In this document: positions 1 to 8,873 of the stretch, in pieces
Layout of the letters: each line of letters starts with the position of its first letter
Position numbering within the stretch: the first letter of the stretch is position 1
Assembly (NCBI RefSeq): GCF_000510645.1
Contig: NZ_KI783301.1
Span: forward strand, 2,735,151 to 2,799,150
Reading direction: 5' to 3'
DNA from: Thermicanus aegyptius DSM 12793
Lineage (GTDB): Bacteria; Bacillota; Bacilli; Thermicanales; Thermicanaceae
Length of the DNA: 64,000 bases
Made by a program: the position numbers and the translations under genes
The notes under the pieces: model-generated
Told to the model about the DNA's origin: nothing
The model's input: only the letters and a program-made list of their open reading frames with translations
Databases searched by the model: none

Positions 1-609
1 AAAAGGTTGGGACATAAGATTGCCTTCATTCACGAGAAGGTAGGGCCCAAAGGGGGCAAAGGTATCAAGGCTTTTCCCCTTAAAAAATTGCTGATGCCTC
101 TTCTGCAGATCCCTCGCCGTCACGTCGTTAAATATGGTGTACGCGAAAATATAGTCAATCGCCTCTTCTTCCAGGATATTTCTCCCCCCCTTACCCAGGA
201 TGACGGCCAATTCCCCTTCATAATCTATCGCGTTCGTAATCCCGACATGGGGATCAATCTCATCGAGATGGCCGATCACGGTGTTTGGCCCCTTTGTGAA
301 AAAGAGGGGATATTCCGGGATTTCACCACTGCCTGTAAAGTTGCTCACCTCTTTTACGTGTTCTCTATAATTTTTCCCTACACAGTAGAGATTTCTCTCC
401 GGGCGATAAGGAGGTTTTAAGCGCACCTCTTCAAAAGGGATTCCTTCTTTCAGGTTTTTTAATACCGAAAGGTCCCTCTCTTCATCCTCGATGTAAGAAA
501 GGAGTGTGGGATACCCCAGCTCTTCCGGAACCGGAAAAAAGGCCTCTTCTCCCCACAACCCCCATCTTTCTTTCCCTGTTTTTCGATGTAGTACCGTTGC
601 CAATTTCAT
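1..609 (-). CDS. Fumarylacetoacetate hydrolase (FAH) family protein, 3' part cut by window edge
   Basis: The reverse strand reads open from an ATG at 609 to base 1 (203 codons) and continues beyond the window. It contains the FAH-fold core: RNLYCVGKNYREHVKEV, then GPNTVIGH, then DYEGELAVILGKG, then FNDVTARDLQ. In the family these residues (ExE..D pattern) hold a divalent metal and hydrolyse or decarboxylate acylpyruvates, fumarylpyruvate or oxaloacetate. An AGGAG Shine-Dalgarno sits just upstream of the ATG. The pseudouridine synthase gene upstream ends 53 bases before, on the same strand, so the two may be co-transcribed. The substrate cannot be told from sequence; FAH paralogues are routinely over-annotated. 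Confidence 0.85.
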   Translation of the reverse strand, partial: MKLATVLHRKTGKERWGLWGEEAFFPVPEELGYPTLLSYIEDEERDLSVLKNLKEGIPFEEVRLKPPYRPERNLYCVGKNYREHVKEVSNFTGSGEIPEYPLFFTKGPNTVIGHLDEIDPHVGITNAIDYEGELAVILGKGGRNILEEEAIDYIFAYTIFNDVTARDLQKRHQQFFKGKSLDTFAPFGPYLLVNEGNLMSQPF

Positions 610-661
610 ATACGTTCTCCTCCCATTCGATACAAGAGATGAATGACACTTTCAAACTTCC

Positions 662-1603
662 TCAACGGGGCGTGAATTTCCCGTCCATCTCTCTCCATTG
701 CCGGATGACGCTCTCCATATCCTGTGGAAGAGGGGAGGTAAACCTCATCTCCTGTTCCAAAAAGGGGTGGAAGAAAGAAAGTTGATGAGCATGAAGAGCC
801 TGTCTTCTTATCCATCGTTGATCTCCACCGTAGAGAGGGTCTCCCAGGAGAGGATGACCCAAATGGTTTAAGTGAACCCGGATCTGATGCGTTCTTCCTG
901 TTTCTAATTCTAAACGAAGGAGGCTGCCTTGGCTATACTCTTCCACCACTTGATAATGCGTAACCGCACGCTCCCCTGTTTTGGAGACTCGCCTTCGGGT
1001 GGGATGATGCCTGTCCCTCCCGATGGGGAAATGGATCGTTTCTTCCTTTTTTGGCAAAGTTCCTGCGATGATGGCTAAGTAGATCCGCTTCACCCGTCTT
1101 TCCCGAAGTTCCTCATCCAAAATGGAATGGGCCAGCGCGTGCTTGGCCACCAGGAGTAGGCCTGAAGTTTCTCGATCCAAACGATGGACATGCCTTACCT
1201 TGGTACGTAAACCCTCTTGGTAGTAATGGTAAGCCAGCGCATTGGCCAGGGTGCCTTTTTGGCCTACTTCAGTGGGATGAACCGATATCCCTGCCGGCTT
1301 ATCCACGATGAGCAGATGTTCATCTTCATAAGGGATGAAGAGGGGCATCTCTTCCGGCTCCACACCATACTCTTCATCGGGGAAGAGGAGGACTTGAAGA
1401 AGATCTCCTTCCCGGATGTTTTTTTGCAGGGAAACCTTTTCACCGTTCAGTCGGATGCCATCCATTCTCGTTAATTTTTGCAATTTCCTGCCGGAGATGT
1501 GCATACGCTCCCGCAAGGCTACTTCAAGGGGAATCCCCCCTTCCCCTTCTTCTACGCGAAGCATCCACCACTTCCCTTTTCGAAAGGGACGACCCATTTC
1601 CAT
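662..1603 (-). CDS. RluA/RluD-family pseudouridine synthase
   Basis: This soluble RNA-modifying enzyme converts uridines in rRNA or tRNA to pseudouridine. An S4-like RNA-binding region lies at about residues 22-80 (GRKLQKLTRMDGIRLNGE), followed by the catalytic domain with HRLDRETSGLLL, where Asp143 is the expected nucleophile, and the GRTHQIRVHLNHLGHPLLGD signature. Length (313 aa) is normal for the family. The ATG at 1603 is only 2-3 bases from the AGAGGTGG motif, and the ATG two codons later (1597) is better spaced, so the true start may be 1597. The exact target uridine (RluD, RluB or YlyB/YjbO-type paralogues) cannot be assigned. Confidence 0.9.
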   Translation of the reverse strand: MEMGRPFRKGKWWMLRVEEGEGGIPLEVALRERMHISGRKLQKLTRMDGIRLNGEKVSLQKNIREGDLLQVLLFPDEEYGVEPEEMPLFIPYEDEHLLIVDKPAGISVHPTEVGQKGTLANALAYHYYQEGLRTKVRHVHRLDRETSGLLLVAKHALAHSILDEELRERRVKRIYLAIIAGTLPKKEETIHFPIGRDRHHPTRRRVSKTGERAVTHYQVVEEYSQGSLLRLELETGRTHQIRVHLNHLGHPLLGDPLYGGDQRWIRRQALHAHQLSFFHPFLEQEMRFTSPLPQDMESVIRQWREMDGKFTPR

Positions 1604-1640
1604 CCACCTCTCTCTCCATTATACCTTTTTTAATAGGATA

Positions 1641-1668
1641 AGAAAAAGCCTGAAAAAATCAGGCTTTT
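1641..1668 (-). terminator. Rho-independent terminator of the LCP gene
   Basis: A 10-bp perfect stem AAAAGCCTGA/TCAGGCTTTT (1644-1653 with 1659-1668) with a 5-base loop is followed on the minus strand by a U-rich stretch. The stem overlaps the stop codon of the upstream LCP gene and lies ahead of the pseudouridine synthase gene. Confidence 0.8.
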
Positions 1669-3085
1669 ATGGTGATGCGGTATTTCCGGGAGGGACCTCC
1701 CCCCCTCCATTTTGAGGTGGATTTGCCGAAGCAGGCGGCACGGTTCCTTGATCCGGAGGAGTTTGTTCTCCCGGTGTTTCTCCTTGGCCTGAAGGATTCG
1801 TCCCGTCGGTGGAAGGCGCGTTCCCACTCCCCGGGTCATTTCCATCCTTTGATGGGCTGCCCTTCGAGTCGGTAGGGGGTTGAGCTGCCTCCGGACTATT
1901 TCCGGTATTCGTGGAATCCTTTTGATTATCCCCCGCATCATGAGCAGGAGGGTTCGCTTCCTTGGTCGTCTCTTTTTTCGGTTTAGCGGTCGATTTTTTC
2001 ACCACTTTTTTCACCGGTTCTTCATCGTTCGCAGGATCAACCAGAGCCAATCCCTCTTCTTCCGTCATGCCCATGGCGGCCCACAGTTCATGACGTATGC
2101 GATCGATCTCTTCTTTTGAAAAGAGCGTGTAGCTAACTCCGTCCCAATACGCATTGGCCTCAATCGTCTCAATGGCCGAGGAACCTACGGGAGCAAAAGT
2201 ATTGGCAAGCCCAATGATTTCATCCTTTGATAAGTCGGTGGTGATATGGTCGCCCACAATGTCAAGAATGCCGAAGATGTGGGAAATTCCGGCCAGGGAC
2301 TTGACTTTGTCGGCGACGAGCCTGATCACTTCCCTCTCCCTTTCATTCCGCTCAAAATCGGAGGAATAATACTTCGGGCCACGATCATCATGGCGGTGGC
2401 GGACATAATCCAGGGCATTCTTTCCATCTAAAACCTGGAGCCCAGGCTGAAGATCGATGCTGGTGCCATCGGTGGGATCGTGATAAACCAATCGACGCTC
2501 CACGTTCACTTCGATGCCGCCCAGTTCATCAATCACTTTTCTAAAACCTTCAAAATCGACCGTCACATAATGTTCAATGGGTATGCCCAGAAATCCCTCC
2601 AGCGTCTTTTTCACCATGCGGATACCCGTCATATTGACCGGCTCTTGGTTCCGTTCCGCTTTTAACCGCTCCGATTCGCCCCGGGCATACGCAGAGTTGA
2701 TTTTGGCATATCCCACATCCGGGATCATGACCCGGGTATCTCTGGGGATGGAAAGGAGCTTTACTTTCTTCTCCTTCGGTTGCACGACGGCCACGATCAT
2801 GACATCGGTATTGAGAAGACCCAAATTTTGCCTGGAGTCTTTGCCAAGGAGAACCATGGCGAAGGGGTCTTCCGAAAAGGGACGACTGGGGGGAGGCGAA
2901 TTTTTCTCCTCATCGGTAAGCGGTTCCCCATTCGTTGTAATTTTATCCAGTACCGAATTTACTTTTATATATGCATAAACGACCCCGGATCCCAAGAGAA
3001 CGACGAAAACGATGACAATCCACTGCCAGCGTTTTAACTGCAGTCGCTTTCGTTTTCGACTGCGCGTTAATTGTGGTTCCATCAT
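1667..3085 (-). CDS. LytR-CpsA-Psr (LCP) family cell-wall glycopolymer ligase with long disordered tail
   Basis: LCP proteins transfer undecaprenyl-linked glycopolymers such as teichoic acids onto peptidoglycan outside the membrane. A short basic N-terminus (RSRKRKRLQLKR) precedes one membrane anchor at about residues 21-40, then the LCP catalytic domain at roughly 75-320 with LLNTDVMIV, SIPRDTRVMIP and NALDYVRHRHDD; the arginines bind the lipid pyrophosphate. From about residue 355 the chain becomes a Lys/Pro/Ser/Gly/Asn-rich low-complexity tail of over 100 residues, which probably spans the wall. It stands alone between a CPA2 antiporter and the pseudouridine synthase. TagT, TagU and TagV paralogues cannot be separated here. 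Confidence 0.93.
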   Translation of the reverse strand: MMEPQLTRSRKRKRLQLKRWQWIVIVFVVLLGSGVVYAYIKVNSVLDKITTNGEPLTDEEKNSPPPSRPFSEDPFAMVLLGKDSRQNLGLLNTDVMIVAVVQPKEKKVKLLSIPRDTRVMIPDVGYAKINSAYARGESERLKAERNQEPVNMTGIRMVKKTLEGFLGIPIEHYVTVDFEGFRKVIDELGGIEVNVERRLVYHDPTDGTSIDLQPGLQVLDGKNALDYVRHRHDDRGPKYYSSDFERNEREREVIRLVADKVKSLAGISHIFGILDIVGDHITTDLSKDEIIGLANTFAPVGSSAIETIEANAYWDGVSYTLFSKEEIDRIRHELWAAMGMTEEEGLALVDPANDEEPVKKVVKKSTAKPKKETTKEANPPAHDAGDNQKDSTNTGNSPEAAQPPTDSKGSPSKDGNDPGSGNAPSTDGTNPSGQGETPGEQTPPDQGTVPPASANPPQNGGGEVPPGNTASP

Positions 3086-3287
3086 GAAATACCCCTTTGT
3101 CTCAAAAAAATTTTTCTTCTTTTCCTCTATGATTCATCTCTATGTTTACTGCTTCGTATTTATTAACGGTAGCCCGGTCCCTCCTTTATGTTAAAAAACC
3201 TTTTTTCCCGTTCCCTTTCCAGCTTATACGAAAAAAGTGGAAGATGCAATGAAAATTCTTGAAAAGCGACGGTTTTCTCCTTTCCAT

Positions 3288-5126
3288 TTACCGCTCCAAT
3301 TCCTCCCGGATCCGTTCCAACTGTTCGGAAGAGCCGCTAATCAACAGGCGGTCTTCCAGCTCTATGTGGGTCTTTCCATGGGGGATGATCGATTGATCTT
3401 CTCTGTAGATGCGAAGGACAAGGGCGTCTCCCAACAGATGAAGATTGCGAAGGGCAACCCCATGATATTTTTCATTATTTACCTTAATCTCCCTTAACCC
3501 TTCATCCTGATGGGTAAAGATTCGGATGGCATCCGGATGTTCAATCAACCCCATCAGAAGGGTATAAGTGGAATAGAGGGTGGAAAAGTGGGTAAGCCCC
3601 AATCGGTTCGCCTGTTCCTGATATTCCGTCTGTTCAAGGCGGAGGATGATCCTCTTACCCTTTCCTAGCGATTGGGCAGTCTCTGCCAATTGCAAATTCC
3701 GCTCATCGGAACTGGTGGCAAAGACCTGAATCTCTTTTTGGAAAGCCCCTTTCTCTTCAAGAAACCTCCTGGTTAGTTCCTCCACCTCCGTGATCTGAAC
3801 GTTTAACTTCTCGTGGCCCTCCCTCCCCTCTTCCTGCCTGGTTCCATACAATTCTACCTCATATCCGTCGTGGATGAGATCCCTTGCCGTGAGAATCGTA
3901 AAGGGACTGACCCCTACGATGGAGACCGTGATCTTCCTTTCCTCCGGAATGGGGAAGAGCCGGGCAAAAGAGGCAGGAGCGATAAAACTGGTAAGAACCG
4001 CAGATACTATGAGGGAAGCCGCCACGTCTTGGGCCATAAGTCCCAAGCCCTGAGCAACCGTTACCGCCGCGATCAGCAGACTTAATGTAGAAGTGGTAAG
4101 AATCCCCGTCCCAAAAGCCTCCCGGAGAGAAAACCAACGCAAGAGGAGAAAGCTAGGGAGGAGTTTGGTTAAAAATAAGGCGAGAAGTAAGAGGGGGAGA
4201 AATAGGAGTACCCGTCCGTTCTCAAAGAGGGAAAAAAGATCAAGGCGGACCCCTACCATCACAAAAAAGATCGGGATGAGAAACCCATACCCAAAAGACT
4301 CCAGTTGTCGGACAAAGGCAGGTTCCGGTGAGAGAAGCGAGAGGGTCACCCCCGCCAGAAAGGCGCCAAGGATGCTTTCCGCCCCAAAATTATCGGCCAG
4401 AGCGGCAAAAAGAAGAAGAAGGGCAAAGACACCCCGGGTTCCCAGTTGAGCGGCTCCTGTAAAAAATTTGGGATTTACCTTTCCCTTTCTGGAAAAGGCT
4501 AAAAGAAGACGATAAATGGCAAAAAACAGGACAAATAGAACAAGCAGAAGAAGAGCCTGCCCCCTATTCTCCGATTGAAGGGAGACATAGAGAGAAAGCA
4601 AAATCATGGTGACGAAATCGGCGATCACCGTGATGAGGAGAATCGTTTGGCCCAGGGAAGTGTGCATCATCTTCCGCTCTTTCAGGACCGGAACGACGAT
4701 CCCTAACGAGATGGTGGAAAGGATAAGGGTCATCAGGAAAGGATCCCGAATAAATCCAAAGTAGGCAAAGAGAAAGGAACAGATCGCCGATAAGAGGAAG
4801 ATAAAGAGGAAGAGGAGAGAGGCGATGAGAAAGGGATTTCCCTTCCCCTCTTCTCTCTTCGACTTTTGTCGCATGGGAAAGAGAGAGAAATCAATCTCCA
4901 GTCCGGAGAGAAACATCAGATAGATAATCCCAAAGAGGGAGAGAAGGTTTAGCCACTGATCTTCATGGATGAGGTTAAGCCCGCTTTTTCCAATCAGTAA
5001 GCCGACCATAATCTCCGCCACGACAAAAGGAATAAAGCGCACTCGGAACCTGGCCAAAAGAGCAGGGACCAGGAAAGAGAGGAGGACGACAATCATCAGG
5101 GAATTCAGTGAGGCATTTTCCGTCAA
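3288..5126 (-). CDS. CPA2-family cation:proton antiporter with RCK regulatory domains (KefB/YjbQ type)
   Basis: This is an integral membrane monovalent cation (K+ or Na+)/H+ antiporter. Residues 1 to about 390 are a succession of hydrophobic helices, including the family-typical LSGLEIDFS and the transport-core helices ADNFGAESILGAFLAGVTLS. Residues ~395-530 resemble a TrkA-N (RCK) nucleotide-binding fold (TVSIVGVSPFTILTARDLI) and ~540-612 a TrkA-C domain (LEDRLLISGSSEQLERIREE). The Gly-rich RCK motif is atypical (GVSPFT rather than GxGxxG), so nucleotide regulation may differ. The gene is monocistronic, with 106 bp to the upstream minus-strand gene and a terminator in between. Confidence 0.92.
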   Translation of the reverse strand: MTENASLNSLMIVVLLSFLVPALLARFRVRFIPFVVAEIMVGLLIGKSGLNLIHEDQWLNLLSLFGIIYLMFLSGLEIDFSLFPMRQKSKREEGKGNPFLIASLLFLFIFLLSAICSFLFAYFGFIRDPFLMTLILSTISLGIVVPVLKERKMMHTSLGQTILLITVIADFVTMILLSLYVSLQSENRGQALLLLVLFVLFFAIYRLLLAFSRKGKVNPKFFTGAAQLGTRGVFALLLLFAALADNFGAESILGAFLAGVTLSLLSPEPAFVRQLESFGYGFLIPIFFVMVGVRLDLFSLFENGRVLLFLPLLLLALFLTKLLPSFLLLRWFSLREAFGTGILTTSTLSLLIAAVTVAQGLGLMAQDVAASLIVSAVLTSFIAPASFARLFPIPEERKITVSIVGVSPFTILTARDLIHDGYEVELYGTRQEEGREGHEKLNVQITEVEELTRRFLEEKGAFQKEIQVFATSSDERNLQLAETAQSLGKGKRIILRLEQTEYQEQANRLGLTHFSTLYSTYTLLMGLIEHPDAIRIFTHQDEGLREIKVNNEKYHGVALRNLHLLGDALVLRIYREDQSIIPHGKTHIELEDRLLISGSSEQLERIREELER

Positions 5127-5190
5127 TCATTCCTTCCTCCTTTCCTCCAATTTTCTTTCTATTCTATATGGGAGTCCCCATTCATGTCAA

Positions 5191-5230
5191 AAAAGAGAGA
5201 ACCCCCAATGAAACGGGGGTTTTCTTTTTT
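5191..5230 (-). terminator. Rho-independent terminator after the exported-protein gene
   Basis: A CCCCC/GGGGG-centred stem (5200-5206 with 5215-5221) is flanked by A-rich and T-rich arms on both sides, so it can act on either strand. It lies directly downstream of the minus-strand gene ending at 5233 and upstream of the antiporter. Confidence 0.8.
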
Positions 5231-5232
5231 GA

Positions 5233-7251
5233 CTACCTTAAACTCTTTATCCCAATCAACCTCCTTCCTCCCTGGAACTCATCATAAACGCTAACAAATT
5301 GATAGGAACCCATCACCACTTTTTCCGACGGCAGTGTTCCGTCAAAGGTAAAGGTTTCCGTCTGGTCAACATTGGAATTTCCCGCATCCGAGGAGAATTC
5401 AAAGGTAATGCGCCGATCCCCGAAGTTTGCGGTCACTCCCGATTCTTTCTTGATGCGGATGGTTCCTGAATAGCCTATTTCCGAAGAGGTTTGTATAAAC
5501 TGGAATGTATAGGGGTATATGGAGATGTTGCTAAGATTTCCGGTTGGAGAAGTGACTTCCTTTGGCAGGGCGAAGGCAAACGCATTGCTCACCCCTTTAT
5601 CCTCGATGCTTTCTCCCAGGATCAGACGGGTCGTCTCCGTCTTCGTTCCCTCCGGCATCTCGGCGGAAACCGTGATCACCCCACTGCCTCCGGGCATCAG
5701 GTTGGCCACTTCATCGATCTTCGCCGGATAGAGTCCTCCATCTTCGCTCTGGAAAAAGGCGGTCATTTTCGTATACGGAAGACCTCTTCTCTCCATGTTC
5801 TTCACTTCAACCCGGCTCGCCATAATGACCCCGTTTAACGTCATATAGGTTCTGGCATCGGCCACCTTGACAGAACGCTGATTCCCAGGCTGGCCAAAGA
5901 GGGCTTCTTTATCCGTCGGGATGAGATCTAACCTCAAGTTTCCTTCCACGAAACTAAACTTCGGCAGGTTACTCAGGAGAATTCGCTTTCCGCCTTCGCC
6001 TACTTTTTCCTTAAGCTGTACCGTTCCATCATGGAAGGTCACATGGTACGGAAAGGGAGCGCTTAAGGTGTAAGCTACCGTATCCCCCGGATTTAGGAGC
6101 GTCTCTTTTGTAGAGACAACCACATCTCCGGTGTATGTTCCACCGGAAAGAGAAGCGGAACCTTCAAAAGCGGGGAGGGTGAAAGGCTGATCTCCGGTAT
6201 TCTTTACGGTAAAGCGGGCGGAGAGAAGATCCTTGTCGCTCCAGGGGAGACGCTGCACCTGATCCAGCGTAATCGTCCCCTTTCCATTGGGCCCCAAAGG
6301 AAGGGAGAAAGGCGTGCCAAAGGGGATACTCGTTCCTTCATCCACCGGTGAGCCGACCGTGGCAAACGCACGAAAAACGGTGATGGGAACCAGCACGGAC
6401 CCCTTATCATCCCCATAGCTGTTGAGGAGATAAAGCCCTACCTTGGTAAGGTCCACACTGGCGGGGAGCGTTCCGGTTAAGGCGATTCGTTTCTCCATGA
6501 GGGGAAGGAGCATCTCCCCCGAACCTCCTTGCTGCCCTCCTGCCGGAACCTCTCCGCTCGCCGTGAAGGGATAAGCATAGCCGTTTTCCGTCACCAGCAT
6601 GTATTGGTAATTGGGCAGCGGAATGGGCTGATATCCTTTATTGGTCAAGCTTAAAATGTAAGTTACTTCCTTATTCCCGTCTAGATCTACTTGACCCCCT
6701 TCCTCCACCTTGGCGATAAGGGTATTGTGGGTGAGGGGAATCGCCTTCGTGATCGATTTTCCGAGCAAGGGGATGGAAGGAGCATGGATGGGGAAAATCC
6801 CGATTTGTCGTTCAAAATTGGGTTGGGAGAAGTCCCATTTGATCAATTTAACCTGCAGGTCCTCCACCTTCACCCCAAAGGGGAGCTGAGTGTAAAACAG
6901 GAATGTTTCCGTCTGGCCCGGATAAACCCGGGTTCTCCCCGGATCCACCATGTTAATGGGGTAACGGCTCCCCGATTTCGTCTGCAGGCGAATCCAATAA
7001 TTATAAAAATCGATCATCCCGCTGCTCCGATTCTTCAGTTCGAAGGTAAACGAGACCGCCTGACCCTCTTGGTTCGGAACGGCGAATAATGTCTTAAGCT
7101 CTATCGTTCCCATTCCCTCCAGGTTAAGGGGTTTCGAGAGAGGAACCCATGCAGGGGCGGAAGCGGCCCGCTCAGAATAATAAGGCGGTAAAAAGGAGGT
7201 GATCAGAATGAAACTAATGAGCAGCAGAGTAACAATGGTTCGACGGTGCAT
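5233..7251 (-). CDS. Large exported protein of repeated beta-sandwich-like units, function unknown
   Basis: I do not recognise a named family. The ATG at 7251 is chosen because AAAGGAAGG precedes it; the longer frame to 7305 has no such site. A signal peptide/anchor (TIVTLLLISFILITSFLPPYY) is followed by at least four similar units. Each has a pattern like TFELKNRSSG...PGQTETFLF, then ILSLTNKGYQPIPLPNY, then ARFTVKNTGDQPFTLP, then RVEVKNMERRGLPYTK, typical of extracellular Ig-like or BsuPI-like beta sandwiches. No catalytic motif is visible. It is the last gene of the ABC exporter cluster, 101 bp after the solute-binding lipoprotein, and ends at a strong terminator. A surface or cargo/accessory role for that exporter is an inference. 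Confidence 0.8.
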   Translation of the reverse strand: MHRRTIVTLLLISFILITSFLPPYYSERAASAPAWVPLSKPLNLEGMGTIELKTLFAVPNQEGQAVSFTFELKNRSSGMIDFYNYWIRLQTKSGSRYPINMVDPGRTRVYPGQTETFLFYTQLPFGVKVEDLQVKLIKWDFSQPNFERQIGIFPIHAPSIPLLGKSITKAIPLTHNTLIAKVEEGGQVDLDGNKEVTYILSLTNKGYQPIPLPNYQYMLVTENGYAYPFTASGEVPAGGQQGGSGEMLLPLMEKRIALTGTLPASVDLTKVGLYLLNSYGDDKGSVLVPITVFRAFATVGSPVDEGTSIPFGTPFSLPLGPNGKGTITLDQVQRLPWSDKDLLSARFTVKNTGDQPFTLPAFEGSASLSGGTYTGDVVVSTKETLLNPGDTVAYTLSAPFPYHVTFHDGTVQLKEKVGEGGKRILLSNLPKFSFVEGNLRLDLIPTDKEALFGQPGNQRSVKVADARTYMTLNGVIMASRVEVKNMERRGLPYTKMTAFFQSEDGGLYPAKIDEVANLMPGGSGVITVSAEMPEGTKTETTRLILGESIEDKGVSNAFAFALPKEVTSPTGNLSNISIYPYTFQFIQTSSEIGYSGTIRIKKESGVTANFGDRRITFEFSSDAGNSNVDQTETFTFDGTLPSEKVVMGSYQFVSVYDEFQGGRRLIGIKSLR

Positions 7252-7352
7252 CCTACACCTTCCTTTCTTATTGATGAAGGCGAACTTTTCAGGCTCCGAC
7301 ATCATCGTTCATTTCGTCCCTGGCGGAAAACGGATGGCTTTCCTCACCACCG

Positions 7353-8858
7353 TTAGGGCATTACGGGCATGGGGCGAACACCGCTGGCGCCGCCTACCGA
7401 TTGCTGCGGAGATTGCTGCCCGTTCGTCATTAACCCTTTATTCAGATTATCGAGCATCTCTTGCCCTTTCTTTTGGTAATCGGCCAGCGCTTGCTGAACC
7501 GTCTTTTGTCCCGTGCGTGCCGCTTCAAATTCTTGTTGGCCGACCTGGTAAATGGACCAGGGATCAAGGCGATTGAATTTCGTATAGAAGGCATTGTCAT
7601 CTTGCATGGGAGCGGGCTTCAGTGCGGTAAAGGCTTGCATGTTGATGTTTAACCCCGCAGGAGGCTGGTTGTACTCGGTCCGGGAGCTCAACTGCCAGCT
7701 CGCTTGAGACCTCGCTTTGGCCACTTTATCCCCATTCATGAATGCGACATATTCCCAGGCAAGATCCGGTTCTTGTGCCTTGGCGTTGATGGCCATCATC
7801 CCGTTGTAATAAACCAGCCCTCCGATATCGGAGCCCTCCTCCATCACCGGATAGGTGACCACATCCCAATCAAACTTCTCCGGCATCTGAGCATCAGGAC
7901 CGAAATACATGTTACCGTTCATCACATCGTAAAGCTGGCGAATCTCCTCATAGCGCATCACCATCATGGCAGCCCGGCCGGAGATGAAGTCATGCTCTAC
8001 AAAAGGCATCATCTTCCCGCCGTTTTTTTTCACCTGTTCTTCATAGTTAAAGGGCGGAGCAATGACTTCCTGTTTCTGCATGTCAATGAAGGTACTCCAA
8101 ATCTTTTCATATTCAGGGGTATTTACCGTAAAGGTTTTAAAATCTTTATCAAAAGGGGAAAGCCCGGACTGACTGACAAACTGCTGCACCTGATTATAGA
8201 GATCGCCATACCCCATGGAGAGTCCATATTTTTTCTCCCCATTCTCTTCATAGGTAAGCTGACGGGCCAGATTAAAGATTTGATCCCAGGTCATGTGGTC
8301 TTTGGGATATTCCACCCCCCGCTTATCGAAGAAGGTTTTGTTGTAAAAAAGGGCGGCAGCGCTGAAATTAGGGGCGAGGGCATAGAGGGTCCCGTTCCCC
8401 ATCTCCTTAATCCCGTCAATGACGGCCGGGGCGATGCCGGTGGTATCATATTTCTCTTTTTGAATGTAAGTATCGAGGGGTTGCAGCAATCCTTCCTCCA
8501 CCAATTTGGGGAAGATAGCCACGTTATCGATGTAGACCACATCGGGGGGATTGGGGCCGGTCAAAGCCTCCCTGTAAATATCGATGGGTTCTATCGGCTT
8601 CGCATTGGGGTCCTTCATGTTTTGCTGTTGGGAATACATTTTTTGGTACAGTTGGTCCATATTGATCAATTCGGTGGTCACATTTTCATGGGTAATTTCA
8701 AACAGTTGACCGAAGTCTCGATACACCCATTCGCTGGCCAAAACTTTTAACGTCTTTGGCTGGCTGTTGACCGGCTCCGTCTGTCCGAAACATCCCGTCA
8801 GTAACGTCATGCCCATGCTTAAAAGAGCAAGAATCAAGAACCACTTGTTTCGTTTCAT
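7353..8858 (-). CDS. Extracellular solute-binding lipoprotein (family 1-like)
   Basis: The ATG at 8858 has AGAGGTGAG in front of it; a GTG 12 bases upstream lacks a site. A lipoprotein signal peptide ends in LLTGC, so the mature protein is anchored to the outer face of the membrane through Cys. The body resembles carbohydrate-type substrate-binding proteins (NPPDVVYIDNVAIFPKLVEEG; DGTLYALAP-like GNGTLYALAPNFSAAALFYN; MTWDQIFNLARQL; GRAAMMVMRYEE). The C-terminus is Gln/Pro/Ser-rich. The stop of the ATPase gene upstream is 15 bp away, so this is the same operon. There is no MalF/MalG-type importer permease in the cluster, so the partner is unclear. Confidence 0.88.
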   Translation of the reverse strand: MKRNKWFLILALLSMGMTLLTGCFGQTEPVNSQPKTLKVLASEWVYRDFGQLFEITHENVTTELINMDQLYQKMYSQQQNMKDPNAKPIEPIDIYREALTGPNPPDVVYIDNVAIFPKLVEEGLLQPLDTYIQKEKYDTTGIAPAVIDGIKEMGNGTLYALAPNFSAAALFYNKTFFDKRGVEYPKDHMTWDQIFNLARQLTYEENGEKKYGLSMGYGDLYNQVQQFVSQSGLSPFDKDFKTFTVNTPEYEKIWSTFIDMQKQEVIAPPFNYEEQVKKNGGKMMPFVEHDFISGRAAMMVMRYEEIRQLYDVMNGNMYFGPDAQMPEKFDWDVVTYPVMEEGSDIGGLVYYNGMMAINAKAQEPDLAWEYVAFMNGDKVAKARSQASWQLSSRTEYNQPPAGLNINMQAFTALKPAPMQDDNAFYTKFNRLDPWSIYQVGQQEFEAARTGQKTVQQALADYQKKGQEMLDNLNKGLMTNGQQSPQQSVGGASGVRPMPVMP

Positions 8859-8873
8859 CACGTCACTCACCTC

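Noticed and set aside
7..420. Plus-strand open frame at the left edge
   Set aside because: It is the shadow of the FAH-family gene; the minus frame has clear family motifs and a ribosome site.
7704..8750. Long plus-strand frame of 348 codons
   Set aside because: It is antisense to the solute-binding lipoprotein gene, has no ribosome site and reads as low-complexity His/Ile-rich sequence.
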